The notes under the pieces were generated by a model, which saw nothing but the letters and a program-made list of their open reading frames with translations, was not told the DNA's origin and did no database searches. This document shows, in pieces, positions 50,425 to 59,490 of a stretch of DNA of 64,000 bases (positions within the stretch are counted from its first letter, which is position 1; each line of letters starts with the position of its first letter). Source of the DNA: Mycobacterium paraense. GTDB lineage: Bacteria > Actinomycetota > Actinomycetes > Mycobacteriales > Mycobacteriaceae. The DNA lies in contig NZ_LQPM01000003.1 in NCBI RefSeq assembly GCF_002101815.1, positions 124,001 through 188,000 of the forward strand, written 5' to 3'. Position numbers and translations under genes: made by a program.

Positions 50425-50882
50425 GCTTGGCCCGCAAGACGTTCACCGAGTTCAAGGAGCGCGCCGACAGCATCGCCGACGCCGAGCTGGACGACTTCTG
50501 GGCGACGCTGGAGCCGGCGACCATCGAGGGCATGATCGGCGAGTGGAAGGGCGGCGAGTTCCGCACCGGCCACAAGATGAACGGTCAGCTGGAGAAGGCG
50601 GGCTGGTTCGGCAAGACGTTCACCTCGGCCGCCGACGTGCAGCCGCTGGTCTGCCTGGACGCCGACGGGAACAAGTTCTCCAACAAGGCCATGGGCAAGG
50701 GCGAGGCCAGCCTGTGGCTGGAGGACTTCCGCGGCGAGATCACCGCCACGATGGTCTATGACGGCCAGCCCGTGCACGATCACTTCAAGAAGATCGACGA
50801 CGACGCCGTGATGGGCATCATGAACGGCAAGGGCGTGCTCGATAACGGCCGGTATTACTACTTCTACCTCGAGCGGGTGTAG
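50421..50882 (+). CDS. GXWXG / DUF4334 domain protein
   Basis: A 153-residue protein. The first half ends in EWKGGEFRTGH, where the GXWXG domain is expected; the second half, with NKAMGKGEASLWLEDFRGEITATMVYDGQPVHDHFK and YYYFYLERV, is DUF4334. Likely a small beta-barrel binding a hydrophobic ligand. Function unknown. Translationally coupled to hisC2. Confidence 0.88.
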   Translation: MSLARKTFTEFKERADSIADAELDDFWATLEPATIEGMIGEWKGGEFRTGHKMNGQLEKAGWFGKTFTSAADVQPLVCLDADGNKFSNKAMGKGEASLWLEDFRGEITATMVYDGQPVHDHFKKIDDDAVMGIMNGKGVLDNGRYYYFYLERV

Positions 50883-50892
50883 GCCCTCCCGC

Positions 50893-50932
50893 TTGAGAGT
50901 GCGTCTACGGCTTTGAGTGTGCGGCTACGGCT
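50893..50932. repeat. 20-bp direct repeat, two copies plus a partial third
   Basis: TTGAGAGTGCGTCTACGGCT (50893-50912) and TTGAGTGTGCGGCTACGGCT (50913-50932) differ at two positions, followed by TTCCGTGTGAGCC as a diverged third start. It lies in the spacer between the convergent GXWXG and Rv3773c-type genes. No coding or regulatory role is evident. Confidence 0.75.
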
Positions 50933-51032
50933 TTCCGTGTGAGCCCAGGGCGGGATTCCGGGCCGAATTGCGCCCTGAACGCACTGACGAAGCCCTCATC
51001 GCACACTCAATGGCGCGTGAACCGTCGCGAGG

Positions 51033-51620
51033 CTAGCGCTGCGCCGGGTCGCGGCCGGTGAACGCGACCAGCTGCTCGAGGGCGCCGGCGTCGGCGGGCA
51101 CCTCGACCGGGTCCTCGAACCCGGCGCCGCCGCGCAGTTCCGGCCTGATGATCTGGCGCGCCAAGCCCAGCACGTACTCCGACAGCGGTTGGGGCGCGTC
51201 GAGCCGGTGCCCGACCGCGGCGGCGTAATCCCAAGCGTGGACCAGGAATTCGATCGAAAAGATGCCACACGCGCTCTTCGCCGGCAGCTCGCTCTTGCCG
51301 AACGGCACGGTGCCGTCCAGGCCGCGCCGGTGCCAGGCGTCCAGGGCCGGCCGGGCCGCGGCGATGATCTGCCGCTCCACCGAATCGCCGTCGTCGCGCT
51401 CCGGCAGTTCCGCGCCCACCATGCCGCCGAGCCCGGCGATCGATTTCAGCAGGTGAGCGGTCAGCTGCTCGACGTCGAACTCGCTGCACGGCGTCTGCCG
51501 GGTGAGGTCGTCGGCGGCGATCGGGTGCAGCACGCGCTGCAACACGCCGAGCGTGTCCTCGGCGCTGTGCAGTTCGTCGGTGGGCGGGGAATGAGGTCCG
51601 GGTCGCAAGTCGGGAGCCAT
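51033..51620 (-). CDS. DinB-like / mycothiol-dependent maleylpyruvate isomerase family protein (TIGR03086)
   Basis: A 195-residue helical protein: GVLQRVLHPIAADDLTRQTPCSEFDVEQLTAHLL, then IFSIEFLVHAWDYAAAVG. The His residues of the second helix pair are expected metal ligands in the DinB/MDMPI fold. Equivalent of Rv3773c. Members use mycothiol in some cases. ATG 51620. Divergent from echA21, only 23 bases apart. Confidence 0.9.
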   Translation of the reverse strand: MAPDLRPGPHSPPTDELHSAEDTLGVLQRVLHPIAADDLTRQTPCSEFDVEQLTAHLLKSIAGLGGMVGAELPERDDGDSVERQIIAAARPALDAWHRRGLDGTVPFGKSELPAKSACGIFSIEFLVHAWDYAAAVGHRLDAPQPLSEYVLGLARQIIRPELRGGAGFEDPVEVPADAGALEQLVAFTGRDPAQR

Positions 51621-51643
51621 GTTTGCCACGCTACGGTCTGCCG

Positions 51644-52468
51644 ATGGGCGAAACATACGAATCCGTCACCGTCGAAACGAAGGACCACGTTGCGCAGGTG
51701 ACGCTGATCGGGCCGGGCAAGGGCAACGCGATGGGGCCGGCGTTCTGGTCGGAGATGCCGGACGTGTTCGCTGCGCTGGACGCCGACCGCGACGTGCGGG
51801 CGATCGTCATCACCGGATCGGGCAAGAACTTCAGCTACGGCCTGGACGTGCCCGCGATGGGTGGGTCGTTCGCCCCGCTGCTGTCCGGCGACGCGCTGGC
51901 CGGGCCGCGCGCGGAATTCCACCGCGAGGTCAAGCGCATGCAGGGCGCGATCACGGCCATCGCCGACTGCCGGACGCCTACCATCGCGTCGGTGCACGGC
52001 TGGTGCATCGGCGGCGGCGTCGACCTGATCTCCGCGGTGGACATTCGCTACGCCAGCGCCGACGCCAAGTTCTCCGTGCGGGAGGTCAAGCTCGCCATCG
52101 TCGCCGACGTCGGCAGCCTCGCCCGCCTGCCGCTGATCTTGAACGACGGACACCTGCGGGAACTGGCGCTGACCGGCAAGGACATCGACGCGGCCCGCGC
52201 CGAGAAGATCGGCCTCGTCAACGACGTCTACCCCGACGCCGACGCCACGCTGGCCGCCGCCCATGCCACCGCCGCCGAGATCGCGGCCAACCCGCCGCTG
52301 ACGGTCAACGGCATCAAGGACGTCCTCGACCAGCAGCGCATCGCGGCGGTGTCGGAGAGCCTGCGCTACGTCGCCGCCTGGAACGCGGCGTTCCTGCCGT
52401 CCAAGGACCTGACCGAGGGCATCTCGGCGACGTTCGCCAAGCGCCCGCCGCAGTTCACCGGGGAGTAG
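51644..52468 (+). CDS. echA21: Enoyl-CoA hydratase/isomerase EchA21
   Basis: A 274-residue crotonase-fold enzyme: ITGSGKNFSYGLDVPAM (first oxyanion strand), VHGWCIGGGVDLISAVDIRYAS (second oxyanion helix), then EVKLAIVADVGSLARLPLI, which positions the active-site acid (Asp of VADVGS). This last motif fits dienoyl-CoA isomerase (ECH1-like) enzymes rather than classic hydratases. Length equals Rv3774. It would process unsaturated acyl-CoA in beta-oxidation. Confidence 0.93.
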   Translation: MGETYESVTVETKDHVAQVTLIGPGKGNAMGPAFWSEMPDVFAALDADRDVRAIVITGSGKNFSYGLDVPAMGGSFAPLLSGDALAGPRAEFHREVKRMQGAITAIADCRTPTIASVHGWCIGGGVDLISAVDIRYASADAKFSVREVKLAIVADVGSLARLPLILNDGHLRELALTGKDIDAARAEKIGLVNDVYPDADATLAAAHATAAEIAANPPLTVNGIKDVLDQQRIAAVSESLRYVAAWNAAFLPSKDLTEGISATFAKRPPQFTGE

Positions 52469-52496
52469 CGCGCGCGGCTCCGCTACCCTCGCTGAA

Positions 52497-53732
52497 GTGA
52501 CTCCCGACGGCAGAATCCGCGTCCCGGCCGACCTGGACGCCGTGACGGCGATCGGCGACGAGGACCACTCCCAGATCGACAGCGCGGCCGTCGAACGCAT
52601 CTGGCGGGCCACCCGGCACTGGTATGAGGCGGGCTTCCATCCCGCCATCCAGGTGGCCATCCGGCACCGCGGCCGCGTCGTGCTGAACCGCGCGATCGGC
52701 CACGGCTGGGGCAATGCGCCCACCGACCCGCCGGACGCCGAGAAGAAGCCGGTCACCACCGACACACCGTTCTGCGTGTACTCGGCGGCCAAAGGCATCA
52801 CCGCGACGGTCGTGCACATGCTCGTCGAGCAGGGGCACTTCTCGCTCGACGACCGGGTGTGCGAGTACATCCCCAGCTACACCAGCCACGGCAAGCACCG
52901 CACCACGATCCGGCACGTGCTCACGCACAGCGCGGGCGTCCCGTTCCCCACCGGACCCAAGCCGGACCTGCGCCGGGCGGACGACCACGAGTACGCGCAG
53001 GAACAGCTCGGCAAGCTGCGGCCGCTGTACCGGCCGGGCCTGGTGCACATCTACCACGCGCTGACCTGGGGCCCGCTGATGCGCGAAATCGTCTACGCCG
53101 CCACCGGTAAGGACATCCGCGAAATCCTGGCCACCGAGATCCTCGACCCGCTGGGCTTCCGGTGGACCAACTTCGGCGTCGCCAAGGAGGACATTCCGTT
53201 GGTGGCGCCGAGCCACCCCACGGGGAAGCCCCTGCCGCCCGTGATCGCGGCGATCTTCCGCAAGGCGATCGGCGGCACCGTGCACGAGATCATCCCCTAC
53301 ACCAACAGCCCGGCGTTCCTGTCCACCGTGGTGCCCTCGTCGAACACCATCTCGACGGCCGACGAGTTGTCGCGCTTCGCCGAAATGTGGCGCCGCGGTG
53401 GGGAACTCGACGGGGTGCGGATCATCAGCCCGGAGCGGATGTATGGCGCGGTCCAGGAGTGCCGGCGGCTGCGGCCGGATTTCGCCGTCGGCCTGCAGCC
53501 GGCCCGCTGGGGCACCGGATACATGCTGGGCACCAAGCGCTTCGGGCCGTTCGGGCGCAACGCGCCGAAGGCGTTCGGCAACCTGGGCCTGGCCAACATC
53601 GCGATCTGGGCCGACCCGGAGCGCAGCCTGGCAGCCGGCGTGATCAGCAGCGGCAAGCCCGGCCGTGATCCCGAAATCCGCCGCTACACGGCCCTGATGG
53701 ACACGATCGCCGCCGAGATTCCGACCGGTTGA
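52497..53732 (+). CDS. lipE: Serine esterase of the beta-lactamase fold (LipE-type)
   Basis: A 411-residue class-C beta-lactamase-like esterase. The SxxK motif is in CVYSAAKGIT with Ser as nucleophile, Tyr in the YHAL block (VHIYHALTWGP) serves as base, and the C-terminal G-x-G region is near AFGNLGLANIAIWA. No signal peptide, so probably cytosolic. Equivalent of Rv3775. GTG 52497. Follows echA21 by 28 bases; the two are often adjacent in mycobacteria. Confidence 0.92.
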   Translation: MTPDGRIRVPADLDAVTAIGDEDHSQIDSAAVERIWRATRHWYEAGFHPAIQVAIRHRGRVVLNRAIGHGWGNAPTDPPDAEKKPVTTDTPFCVYSAAKGITATVVHMLVEQGHFSLDDRVCEYIPSYTSHGKHRTTIRHVLTHSAGVPFPTGPKPDLRRADDHEYAQEQLGKLRPLYRPGLVHIYHALTWGPLMREIVYAATGKDIREILATEILDPLGFRWTNFGVAKEDIPLVAPSHPTGKPLPPVIAAIFRKAIGGTVHEIIPYTNSPAFLSTVVPSSNTISTADELSRFAEMWRRGGELDGVRIISPERMYGAVQECRRLRPDFAVGLQPARWGTGYMLGTKRFGPFGRNAPKAFGNLGLANIAIWADPERSLAAGVISSGKPGRDPEIRRYTALMDTIAAEIPTG

Positions 53733-53761
53733 GCCCGCCCGGCGGTGGGAACACTGCCGAC

Positions 53762-53953
53762 ATGGCTACCTACCGAGTGCTCAACCCGAAGGGCGACGTC
53801 GTCGCGACCAAGGACATCGACAGCGCCGACAAGGCGCACGCGTGGTTCGCCGACGACGCGGTCGAGGGCAACGAACTTGGCTGGCGCATGGAAGTCGAAC
53901 ACGACGGCGACTGGCACTTCTTCGACAGCAGCGAGGGCGATCGAAGCTACTAG
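53762..53953 (+). CDS. Small acidic hypothetical protein
   Basis: A 63-residue protein (MATYRVLNPKGDVVATKDID) with a beta-beta-alpha-beta feel and many Asp/Glu and Trp. No known function. A weak SigF-like box pair (GGTTG, 15 bases, GGGAA) stands before it. The next gene begins 36 bases on. Confidence 0.75.
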   Translation: MATYRVLNPKGDVVATKDIDSADKAHAWFADDAVEGNELGWRMEVEHDGDWHFFDSSEGDRSY

Positions 53954-53956
53954 TGT

Positions 53957-53979
53957 TTGCCTCCCGACTGGCGGGGCAA
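53957..53979. promoter_or_regulatory. Imperfect palindrome before the Rv2629-like gene
   Basis: TTGCC(T)CC and GG(G)GCAA are inverted about a nine-base centre, ten bases before ATG 53990. It could be a regulator site or a ribosome-site hairpin. It does not match the DosR box. Confidence 0.35.
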
Positions 53980-53989
53980 CCAACTACGC

Positions 53990-55096
53990 ATGGATTCAGA
54001 CCGCTTCCGTAGGCTGCTGGACGCGCCCGCCCCGTTCGCGTCGGTCTACTTCGACGACTCGCATGACACGCACGACGCCGAGGCTCAGCTCGAGCTGAAG
54101 TGGCGGGCGGTACGCGAAGGGCTCGAAAACCAGGGCGCCGACCGGGCCGTCGTCGACGCCATCGGGGACGCGGTGCTCAACCTGCGGCCGCCGATCGGCC
54201 GAAGCGGCCGCGCGGTGGTCGCCAGCGCCGACGGCGTGGTGATCAACGAGCATCTGGCACGGCCCGCCGCGACCACCATCGTCCGCGTGTCCGAATTGCC
54301 TTATCTGGTACCGATTCTCGAGTACAGCTTCGATCACCCCGACTACCTCCTGGTGGTTGTCGACCACAGCGGCGCCGACATCACCACGCACATCGGCGGC
54401 ACGCTGCGCTCGGAAACCGTCGATGGTGGCGGCCAGCCGGTGCACCACGCCGCCGGAGCGGAGACCGCCGGATACGGCGACCCGCAGCTCCGCAGCGACG
54501 AGGCCGCCCGCAAGAACGTGCGCGCCGTCGCCGACCGCGTCGGCGAGCTCGTCGACGACAAGGGCATCGACGTGATCTTCGTCGTCGGCGAGGTGCGGTC
54601 GCGCTCGGACTTGCTGAGCACGTTGCCCGAGCGGTTGCGGGATCGCGCGGTGGCGCTCGAGGTCGGGGCGCGGCACAGCGGCCACGATTTCGGCGAGGTC
54701 GAGGACGCCATCGAGGCCGAGTTCGTCAACCGCCAACTGCGCACGATCGACGCCGCCGCCGAGCGCTTCACCGCCGAGCTCGGCCGCCAATCCGGGCTGG
54801 CCGCCGAGGGTCTCGACGCTGTCTGCTCGGCGCTGCGCCAGGGCGCGGTCGAGACGCTGATCGTCGGGGATCTCGGCGACGCCACCGTCGTCGCCGACGA
54901 GGGCCTGACGACGATCGCGCCGAACGAGAACGTGCTGTCCGAGCAGGGCGCCGCGCCCGCCAAGACGCTGCGGGCCGACGAGGCGCTGCCGCTGTTCGCG
55001 ATATCCGTCGGGGCGTCGCTGCTGCACGCCGGCGAGCGCGTCGCGCCGGCCGACGGCGTCGGCGCCGTGCTGCGCTACGCGCCGACCCTGCACTGA
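53990..55096 (+). CDS. Rv2629-like protein (eRF1/peptide-release-factor-related fold)
   Basis: A 368-residue protein very similar in layout to M. tuberculosis Rv2629: FASVYFDDSHDTHDAE, then VVDHSGADITTHIGG, EVRSRSDLLSTLP, GRQSGLAAEGLDAVCSALRQG and DTLIVGDLGDAT-like TLIVGDLG. The three-domain shape recalls eukaryotic release factor 1 and the baeRF families, some of which bind ribosomes. Not a nuclease by motif. Dormancy (DosR) control is known for Rv2629, but no DosR box is seen here. Confidence 0.88.
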   Translation: MDSDRFRRLLDAPAPFASVYFDDSHDTHDAEAQLELKWRAVREGLENQGADRAVVDAIGDAVLNLRPPIGRSGRAVVASADGVVINEHLARPAATTIVRVSELPYLVPILEYSFDHPDYLLVVVDHSGADITTHIGGTLRSETVDGGGQPVHHAAGAETAGYGDPQLRSDEAARKNVRAVADRVGELVDDKGIDVIFVVGEVRSRSDLLSTLPERLRDRAVALEVGARHSGHDFGEVEDAIEAEFVNRQLRTIDAAAERFTAELGRQSGLAAEGLDAVCSALRQGAVETLIVGDLGDATVVADEGLTTIAPNENVLSEQGAAPAKTLRADEALPLFAISVGASLLHAGERVAPADGVGAVLRYAPTLH

Positions 55097-55102
55097 CTCG
55101 GT

Positions 55103-55192
55103 TGGCGGTGGCGGAGGGATTTGAACCCCCGGACGGTTTTAGCCGTCTCTCGCTTTCAAGGCGAGTGCATTAGGCCGCTCTGCCACGCCACC
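55103..55192 (-). tRNA. tRNA-Ser (anticodon TGA)
   Basis: A 90-base class-II tRNA with encoded CCA. The anticodon loop is CTTGAAA (UGA, reads UCA and others). Long variable arm GACGGCTAAAACCGTC. The 3' 45 bases match the tRNA-Ser(CGA) gene at 24244 with one mismatch. It lies on the minus strand between two plus-strand genes. Confidence 0.96.
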
Positions 55193-55208
55193 GCTGATAA
55201 GGGTAACG

Positions 55209-56198
55209 GTGACTAGTAACGTCGCCGTCATGCGCGCGATCGTCGCCGAATCCTCCGATCAACTGTCCTGGCAAGAAGTGCCCGACGCCGCCGCCGGCCC
55301 CGGCGAGGTGCTGATCAAGGTGGCCGCGGCCGGCGTCAACCGCGCCGACGTGCTGCAGGCCGCCGGCAAGTACCCGCCGCCGCCCGGCGCCAGCGACATC
55401 ATCGGCATGGAGGTGTCGGGGGTCGTCGCCGACGCGGGCGAGGGCGTCGCGGATTGGTCTGCGGGACAAGAGGTTTGCGCCTTGCTAGCCGGCGGGGGCT
55501 ACGCCGAATACGTCGCCGTGCCCGCCGGCCAGGTGCTGCCCGTTCCCGAGGGGGTGGACCTCGTCGACGCCGCCGGGTTGCCGGAGGTGGCGTGCACGGT
55601 GTGGTCGAACCTGGTGATGACCGCCCATCTGGGCAAGGGCCAGGTGTTGCTGGTGCACGGCGGCGGTAGCGGCATCGGCAGCCACGCGATCCAGGTCGCG
55701 ACGGCACTGGGCGCGCGGGTGGCCGTCACCGCCGGGTCGGCGGAGAAGCTCGAATTCTGCCGCGAGCTGGGCGCCGAGATCACCATCAACTACCGCGACG
55801 AGGACTTCGTCGCGCGGGTACGGGACAGCGGCGGCGCCGACGTGATCCTCGACATCATGGGGGCGGCCTACCTGGACCGCAACATCGACGCCCTGGCCAC
55901 CGACGGGCAGCTGGTCATCATCGGCATGCAGGGCGGCCTGAAGGGCGAGCTCAACATCGGCAAGCTGCTGGCCAAGCGGGCGCGGGTCATCGGCACCACG
56001 CTGCGCGCCCGGCCGGTGACCGGGCCGAACAGCAAGACCGAGATCGTCCAGGCGGTGCGGACATCGGTGTGGCCGCTGATCGCCGAGGGCCGGGTGCGGC
56101 CGATCATCGGCGCCCGCATGCCCATCCAGCAGGCCGGTGACGCGCACCGACAGCTGGTCGACAGCAAGGTGACCGGAAAGATCGTGCTGACCGTCTAG
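55209..56198 (+). CDS. NAD(P)H:quinone oxidoreductase, zinc-independent MDR (Rv3777-type)
   Basis: A 329-residue MDR protein like PIG3/QorB: AAGVNRADVLQAAGKYPPPPGAS, then LLVHGGGSGIGSHAIQVA for NADPH, and NIDALATDGQLVIIGMQGG. The 'NRADVLQ' block is the mark of the PIG3 subgroup, which reduces ortho-quinones. The start is GTG 55209 with AAGGG five bases upstream; ATG 55230 is the alternative. Convergent with the aminotransferase-fold gene. Confidence 0.93.
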   Translation: MTSNVAVMRAIVAESSDQLSWQEVPDAAAGPGEVLIKVAAAGVNRADVLQAAGKYPPPPGASDIIGMEVSGVVADAGEGVADWSAGQEVCALLAGGGYAEYVAVPAGQVLPVPEGVDLVDAAGLPEVACTVWSNLVMTAHLGKGQVLLVHGGGSGIGSHAIQVATALGARVAVTAGSAEKLEFCRELGAEITINYRDEDFVARVRDSGGADVILDIMGAAYLDRNIDALATDGQLVIIGMQGGLKGELNIGKLLAKRARVIGTTLRARPVTGPNSKTEIVQAVRTSVWPLIAEGRVRPIIGARMPIQQAGDAHRQLVDSKVTGKIVLTV

Positions 56199-56206
56199 CG
56201 GCGCGC

Positions 56207-57403
56207 TCAGCCCAGCGACGCCAGCGCGCGCACCAGCTGGTCGACCTCGGCCGTCGTCGAGTAGTGCGCCAGCCCGACGGTGACGGCGCCGCCCACGTCG
56301 TTGACGCCCAGCACGTCGAGCGCGCGTGAGCTCTCGTTGGTGATGGCCAGGATTCCGTTGTCCGCCAAGCGCTGCACGACGCGTTCGGCCGGGACGTCCT
56401 GCAGGGCGAAGCTGACGACCGGGATCCGCGCCTCGGGCCGTCCGATGACCATCACCAGCGGCAGCGACCGCAGCGACACCATCAGGTAGTCGAACACCCG
56501 GTTGAGGTACGCGGTGGCGGACTGGGTCGACACCGACAGGCGTTCGCGGCGGGTGCCGCGCGCGGACTCGTCGAGTGCCGCCAGGTACTCGACGCTGGCC
56601 ACCACGCCGGCCAGCAGACCGAACTGGTGGGCGCCGAGCTCGAGGCGGGCCGGCCCGGTCGCGTTGGGGTCGGTCGAGACGGTGCCGAACGTGCCGATCA
56701 GTCCCGGGTCGCGGAACACCAGCGCCCCGACCGGCGGCCCGCCCCAGGCGAGGGCGTTCACCGCCACCACGTCGGCGTCGGTCTCCTTGACGTCGAGCAA
56801 CCGGTACGGAGCGGCCGCGGAGTGGTCGACCACCACCAGGCCGCCGACGTCGTGCACCAGCTTGGTCATCGCCCGCAGGTCGGTGACGGTGCCCAGCGTC
56901 GCCGACGCCGTCGAGACGGCGACCAGCCGGGTCGACTTCCCGATCAGGCTCTCCCACTGCCACGTCGGCAGCTCGCCGGTCTCGATGTCGATCTCGGCCC
57001 ACTTCACCTTGGCGCCGTAGCGGTGGGCGGCCCGCAGCCACGGGGCGATGTTGGCCTCGTCGTCGAGCCGGCTGACGACCACCTCGTAGCCCAGGCCGGC
57101 CCGCGAGGACGACGCTTCGGCCAGCGACGACAACAGGATGGCGCGATCGGCGCCCAGCACGACGCCCGCCGGGTCGGCGTTGAACAAGTCGGCCACCGCG
57201 GCCCGCGCCGCGTCGAGCACCGCGGCGCTGCGCCGCGCGGACGGGTGCGCGCCGGAGGTGGTGGCGCTCGACCGTCTGAACGCCGTGGACACCGTGGTCG
57301 CGACGGAATCCGGGATGAGCATGCCGGCGGGCGCGTCGAAATGCACCCACCCGTCACCCAGTGAGGGATGCAGTCCGCGCACCCGGGCGACGTCGTAAGC
57401 CAT
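56207..57403 (-). CDS. Class-V aminotransferase/cysteine-desulfurase-fold protein lacking the PLP lysine
   Basis: A 398-residue protein matching Rv3778c in length. The fold is clear: [47 protein letters not shown], and the cofactor Asp in [16 protein letters not shown]. At the place where relatives have Tyr-Lys in 'SAYKFFGPHxG', this protein reads [11 protein letters not shown], so Ala219 replaces the Schiff-base Lys. It cannot form the normal internal aldimine and may be a non-catalytic or altered-chemistry member. ATG 57403. Divergent from the Rv3779-type gene. Confidence 0.9.
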   Translation of the reverse strand: MAYDVARVRGLHPSLGDGWVHFDAPAGMLIPDSVATTVSTAFRRSSATTSGAHPSARRSAAVLDAARAAVADLFNADPAGVVLGADRAILLSSLAEASSSRAGLGYEVVVSRLDDEANIAPWLRAAHRYGAKVKWAEIDIETGELPTWQWESLIGKSTRLVAVSTASATLGTVTDLRAMTKLVHDVGGLVVVDHSAAAPYRLLDVKETDADVVAVNALAWGGPPVGALVFRDPGLIGTFGTVSTDPNATGPARLELGAHQFGLLAGVVASVEYLAALDESARGTRRERLSVSTQSATAYLNRVFDYLMVSLRSLPLVMVIGRPEARIPVVSFALQDVPAERVVQRLADNGILAITNESSRALDVLGVNDVGGAVTVGLAHYSTTAEVDQLVRALASLG

Positions 57404-57505
57404 GCCAGCCACCTTAGAGCTTCGCAATTCCGCGAAAATTGTGACGGTAGCGGGTGCCCCTCAGGCATTGGCAAGCCGGGTCACCCGGGCAGCCATACTA
57501 GTCGA

Positions 57506-59476
57506 GTGGGCCTGTGGACCGGAACGCTGATCGCACTGTTCTTGCAGATCGCACCGGGTGTGATCGTCGCGCGCATCACCCAGCTAACTTGGCCGGTGGC
57601 CATCGCGGTTGGCCCGGCGCTGACCTATGGCGTTGTGGCGCTGGCGATTATCCCCTTCGGTGCGCTCGGAATCCCTTGGAACGGTTGGACTGCGCTGGCC
57701 ACGCTCGTGGTGGTGTGCCTGGCGGCGACGGGTTTGCAGCTGCTGCTGGCCCGCTACCGCGACGCCGAAGCCGAGGCCCGCGGAATCGGGGGCTGGCCGG
57801 CGGCGCTGGTGGCCGCCGGCGTGCTACTGGGCGCCGCGCTGATCATGTGGGCGGGTTACCGCGGGCTCACGCACTGGCAGTCGATCCCCAGCACCTGGGA
57901 CGCGGCCTGGCACGCCAACGAGGTGCGCTACATCCTCGACACCGGCCAGGCGTCGTCCACGCACATGGGCGAGCTGCGCAACGTCGAGACGCACCAGCCG
58001 CTGTACTACCCGTCCGTCTTCCACGCCCTGACCGCGATCTACTGCCAACTCACCGGGGCGGCGCCCACCACCGGCTACACCGTGACCTCGCTGGCCGCGT
58101 CGGTGTGGCTGTTTCCGTCCAGCGCCGCCACGCTCACCTGGTTCCTGCTGCGCCCGATCGGCGGTCAGTGGCGCACGGCGGCCGTCTCGGCCACCGCCGC
58201 GGCGCTGTCGGCGTCGTTCACCTCGGTCCCCTACGTCGAGTTCGGCGTCGCGGCGATGCCCAACCTGGCCGCCTACGGCGTCGCGATCCCGACGTTCGTC
58301 CTGATCGCCTCGACGTTGCGGCACCGCGACCGCGTTCCGGCGGCCGTGCTGGCGCTGGTGGGCATCTTGTCGGTGCACCTGACCGGCGGGTTTATCGTCA
58401 TCCTGTTCCTGTTGGCCTGGTGGCTGCTGGACGCCGTGTGGCATCCGGTGCGCGGCCGCCTCGCCGACGCGCTGACCCTCGCCGCCGTCGCGGTGCCGAC
58501 GGGCCTGATCCTGGCCCCGCAGTTCCTCGGGGTGCTTCGGCAGGCCGACATCATCGCCGGGCACGCGTTCCCCAGCTTCAAGAGCGTCAAGCAGGGCATC
58601 ATCGACGCGCTGCTGCTGCACACCCGCCACCTGAACGACTTCCCCACCCAGTACGGCCTGCTGGTGCTGATCTACCTGGGCATGGCGATCCTGCTGTACA
58701 AGCGGATCTGGTGGCCGCCGGCCGTCTGGCTGGTGCTGACCGTGGCGACGATCTACTCGGGGGCGCCGTTTCGCAACCCCGTCGGTCGCGCCATCGAGGA
58801 GTTCAGCCAGTTCTTCTACAACGACCCGCGGCGCCTGACGGCGGTGGTGACCATGCTCGTGACGCCGATGGCGGCCATCGCGCTGTTCGCGATCGTCGCG
58901 GTGGTGGTCGGGGCGGCCAGGCTTGTCACCGGCCGGTTCAAACAGTTGCGTTCCCCGGTCTGGACCGCCGCCACGGCGGTCCTTCTTCTGTTGGCCACCG
59001 TGCTCACCGCCCGGCACTACCTCTACCGGCACATCGTGCTGTTCGGCGACAAATACGACTCGGTGATGATCGACCAGCGCGACCTGATGGCGATGGCCTA
59101 CCTGGCCACCCTGCCCGGCGCCCGCGACACGCTGATCGGCGACTCGAACGTCGACGGCACCACGTGGATGTACGCGGTGGCCGACCTGCACCCGCTGTGG
59201 ACGCACTACGACTTCCCGCAGCAGACCGGGCCGGGCTACTACCGCTACATCTTCTGGACCTCGGCGCGCAAAGGCGAATCCGATCCGAAGGTCGTCGAGG
59301 CGATTAAAGCGCTCAATATCAGGTACATCTTGACTAGCACGCCCAACGTCAGAGGGTTTGCCACGCCTGACGGGCTAGTGTCTCTGGATAAATCGACGTC
59401 GTGGACGATGATCTACGACAACGGTGGGGCTCGAATCTACGAGTGGCGCCCAGACGCCGCGGCGCCGCACCCTTAA
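57506..59476 (+). CDS. Polytopic membrane glycosyltransferase (Rv3779-type, GT-C-like, DUF6541)
   Basis: A 656-residue protein with about 14 membrane helices and a large C-terminal extracytoplasmic part. Rv3779 has been linked to polyprenyl-phosphomannose synthesis for lipoarabinomannan. Loop 1 holds the acidic motif WDAAWHANEVRY, which may be the metal/acceptor site of GT-C enzymes. Start GTG 57506. Opens the galactan/mannan cell-wall block: bpa, rfbE, glfT1, rfbD follow with short gaps. Confidence 0.9.
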   Translation: MGLWTGTLIALFLQIAPGVIVARITQLTWPVAIAVGPALTYGVVALAIIPFGALGIPWNGWTALATLVVVCLAATGLQLLLARYRDAEAEARGIGGWPAALVAAGVLLGAALIMWAGYRGLTHWQSIPSTWDAAWHANEVRYILDTGQASSTHMGELRNVETHQPLYYPSVFHALTAIYCQLTGAAPTTGYTVTSLAASVWLFPSSAATLTWFLLRPIGGQWRTAAVSATAAALSASFTSVPYVEFGVAAMPNLAAYGVAIPTFVLIASTLRHRDRVPAAVLALVGILSVHLTGGFIVILFLLAWWLLDAVWHPVRGRLADALTLAAVAVPTGLILAPQFLGVLRQADIIAGHAFPSFKSVKQGIIDALLLHTRHLNDFPTQYGLLVLIYLGMAILLYKRIWWPPAVWLVLTVATIYSGAPFRNPVGRAIEEFSQFFYNDPRRLTAVVTMLVTPMAAIALFAIVAVVVGAARLVTGRFKQLRSPVWTAATAVLLLLATVLTARHYLYRHIVLFGDKYDSVMIDQRDLMAMAYLATLPGARDTLIGDSNVDGTTWMYAVADLHPLWTHYDFPQQTGPGYYRYIFWTSARKGESDPKVVEAIKALNIRYILTSTPNVRGFATPDGLVSLDKSTSWTMIYDNGGARIYEWRPDAAAPHP

Positions 59477-59490
59477 AGTCCCCGACGAGG

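Noticed and set aside
53957..53979. DosR box before the Rv2629-like gene
   Set aside because: The palindrome TTGCC...GGCAA lacks the GGGACT/AGTCCC core of the DosR consensus.
55485..57350. 621-codon minus open frame over the quinone reductase and aminotransferase-fold genes
   Set aside because: Arg/Gly-rich shadow translation; both true genes in other frames match known families in full.
57824..59206. 460-codon minus frame opposite the Rv3779-type gene
   Set aside because: Composition dominated by Arg, His, Gln and Gly, typical antisense of a hydrophobic GC-rich gene.
57514..59307. 597-codon plus frame inside the Rv3779-type gene
   Set aside because: Alternative-frame shadow without hydrophobic helices; the frame from 57506 gives a coherent polytopic membrane protein.
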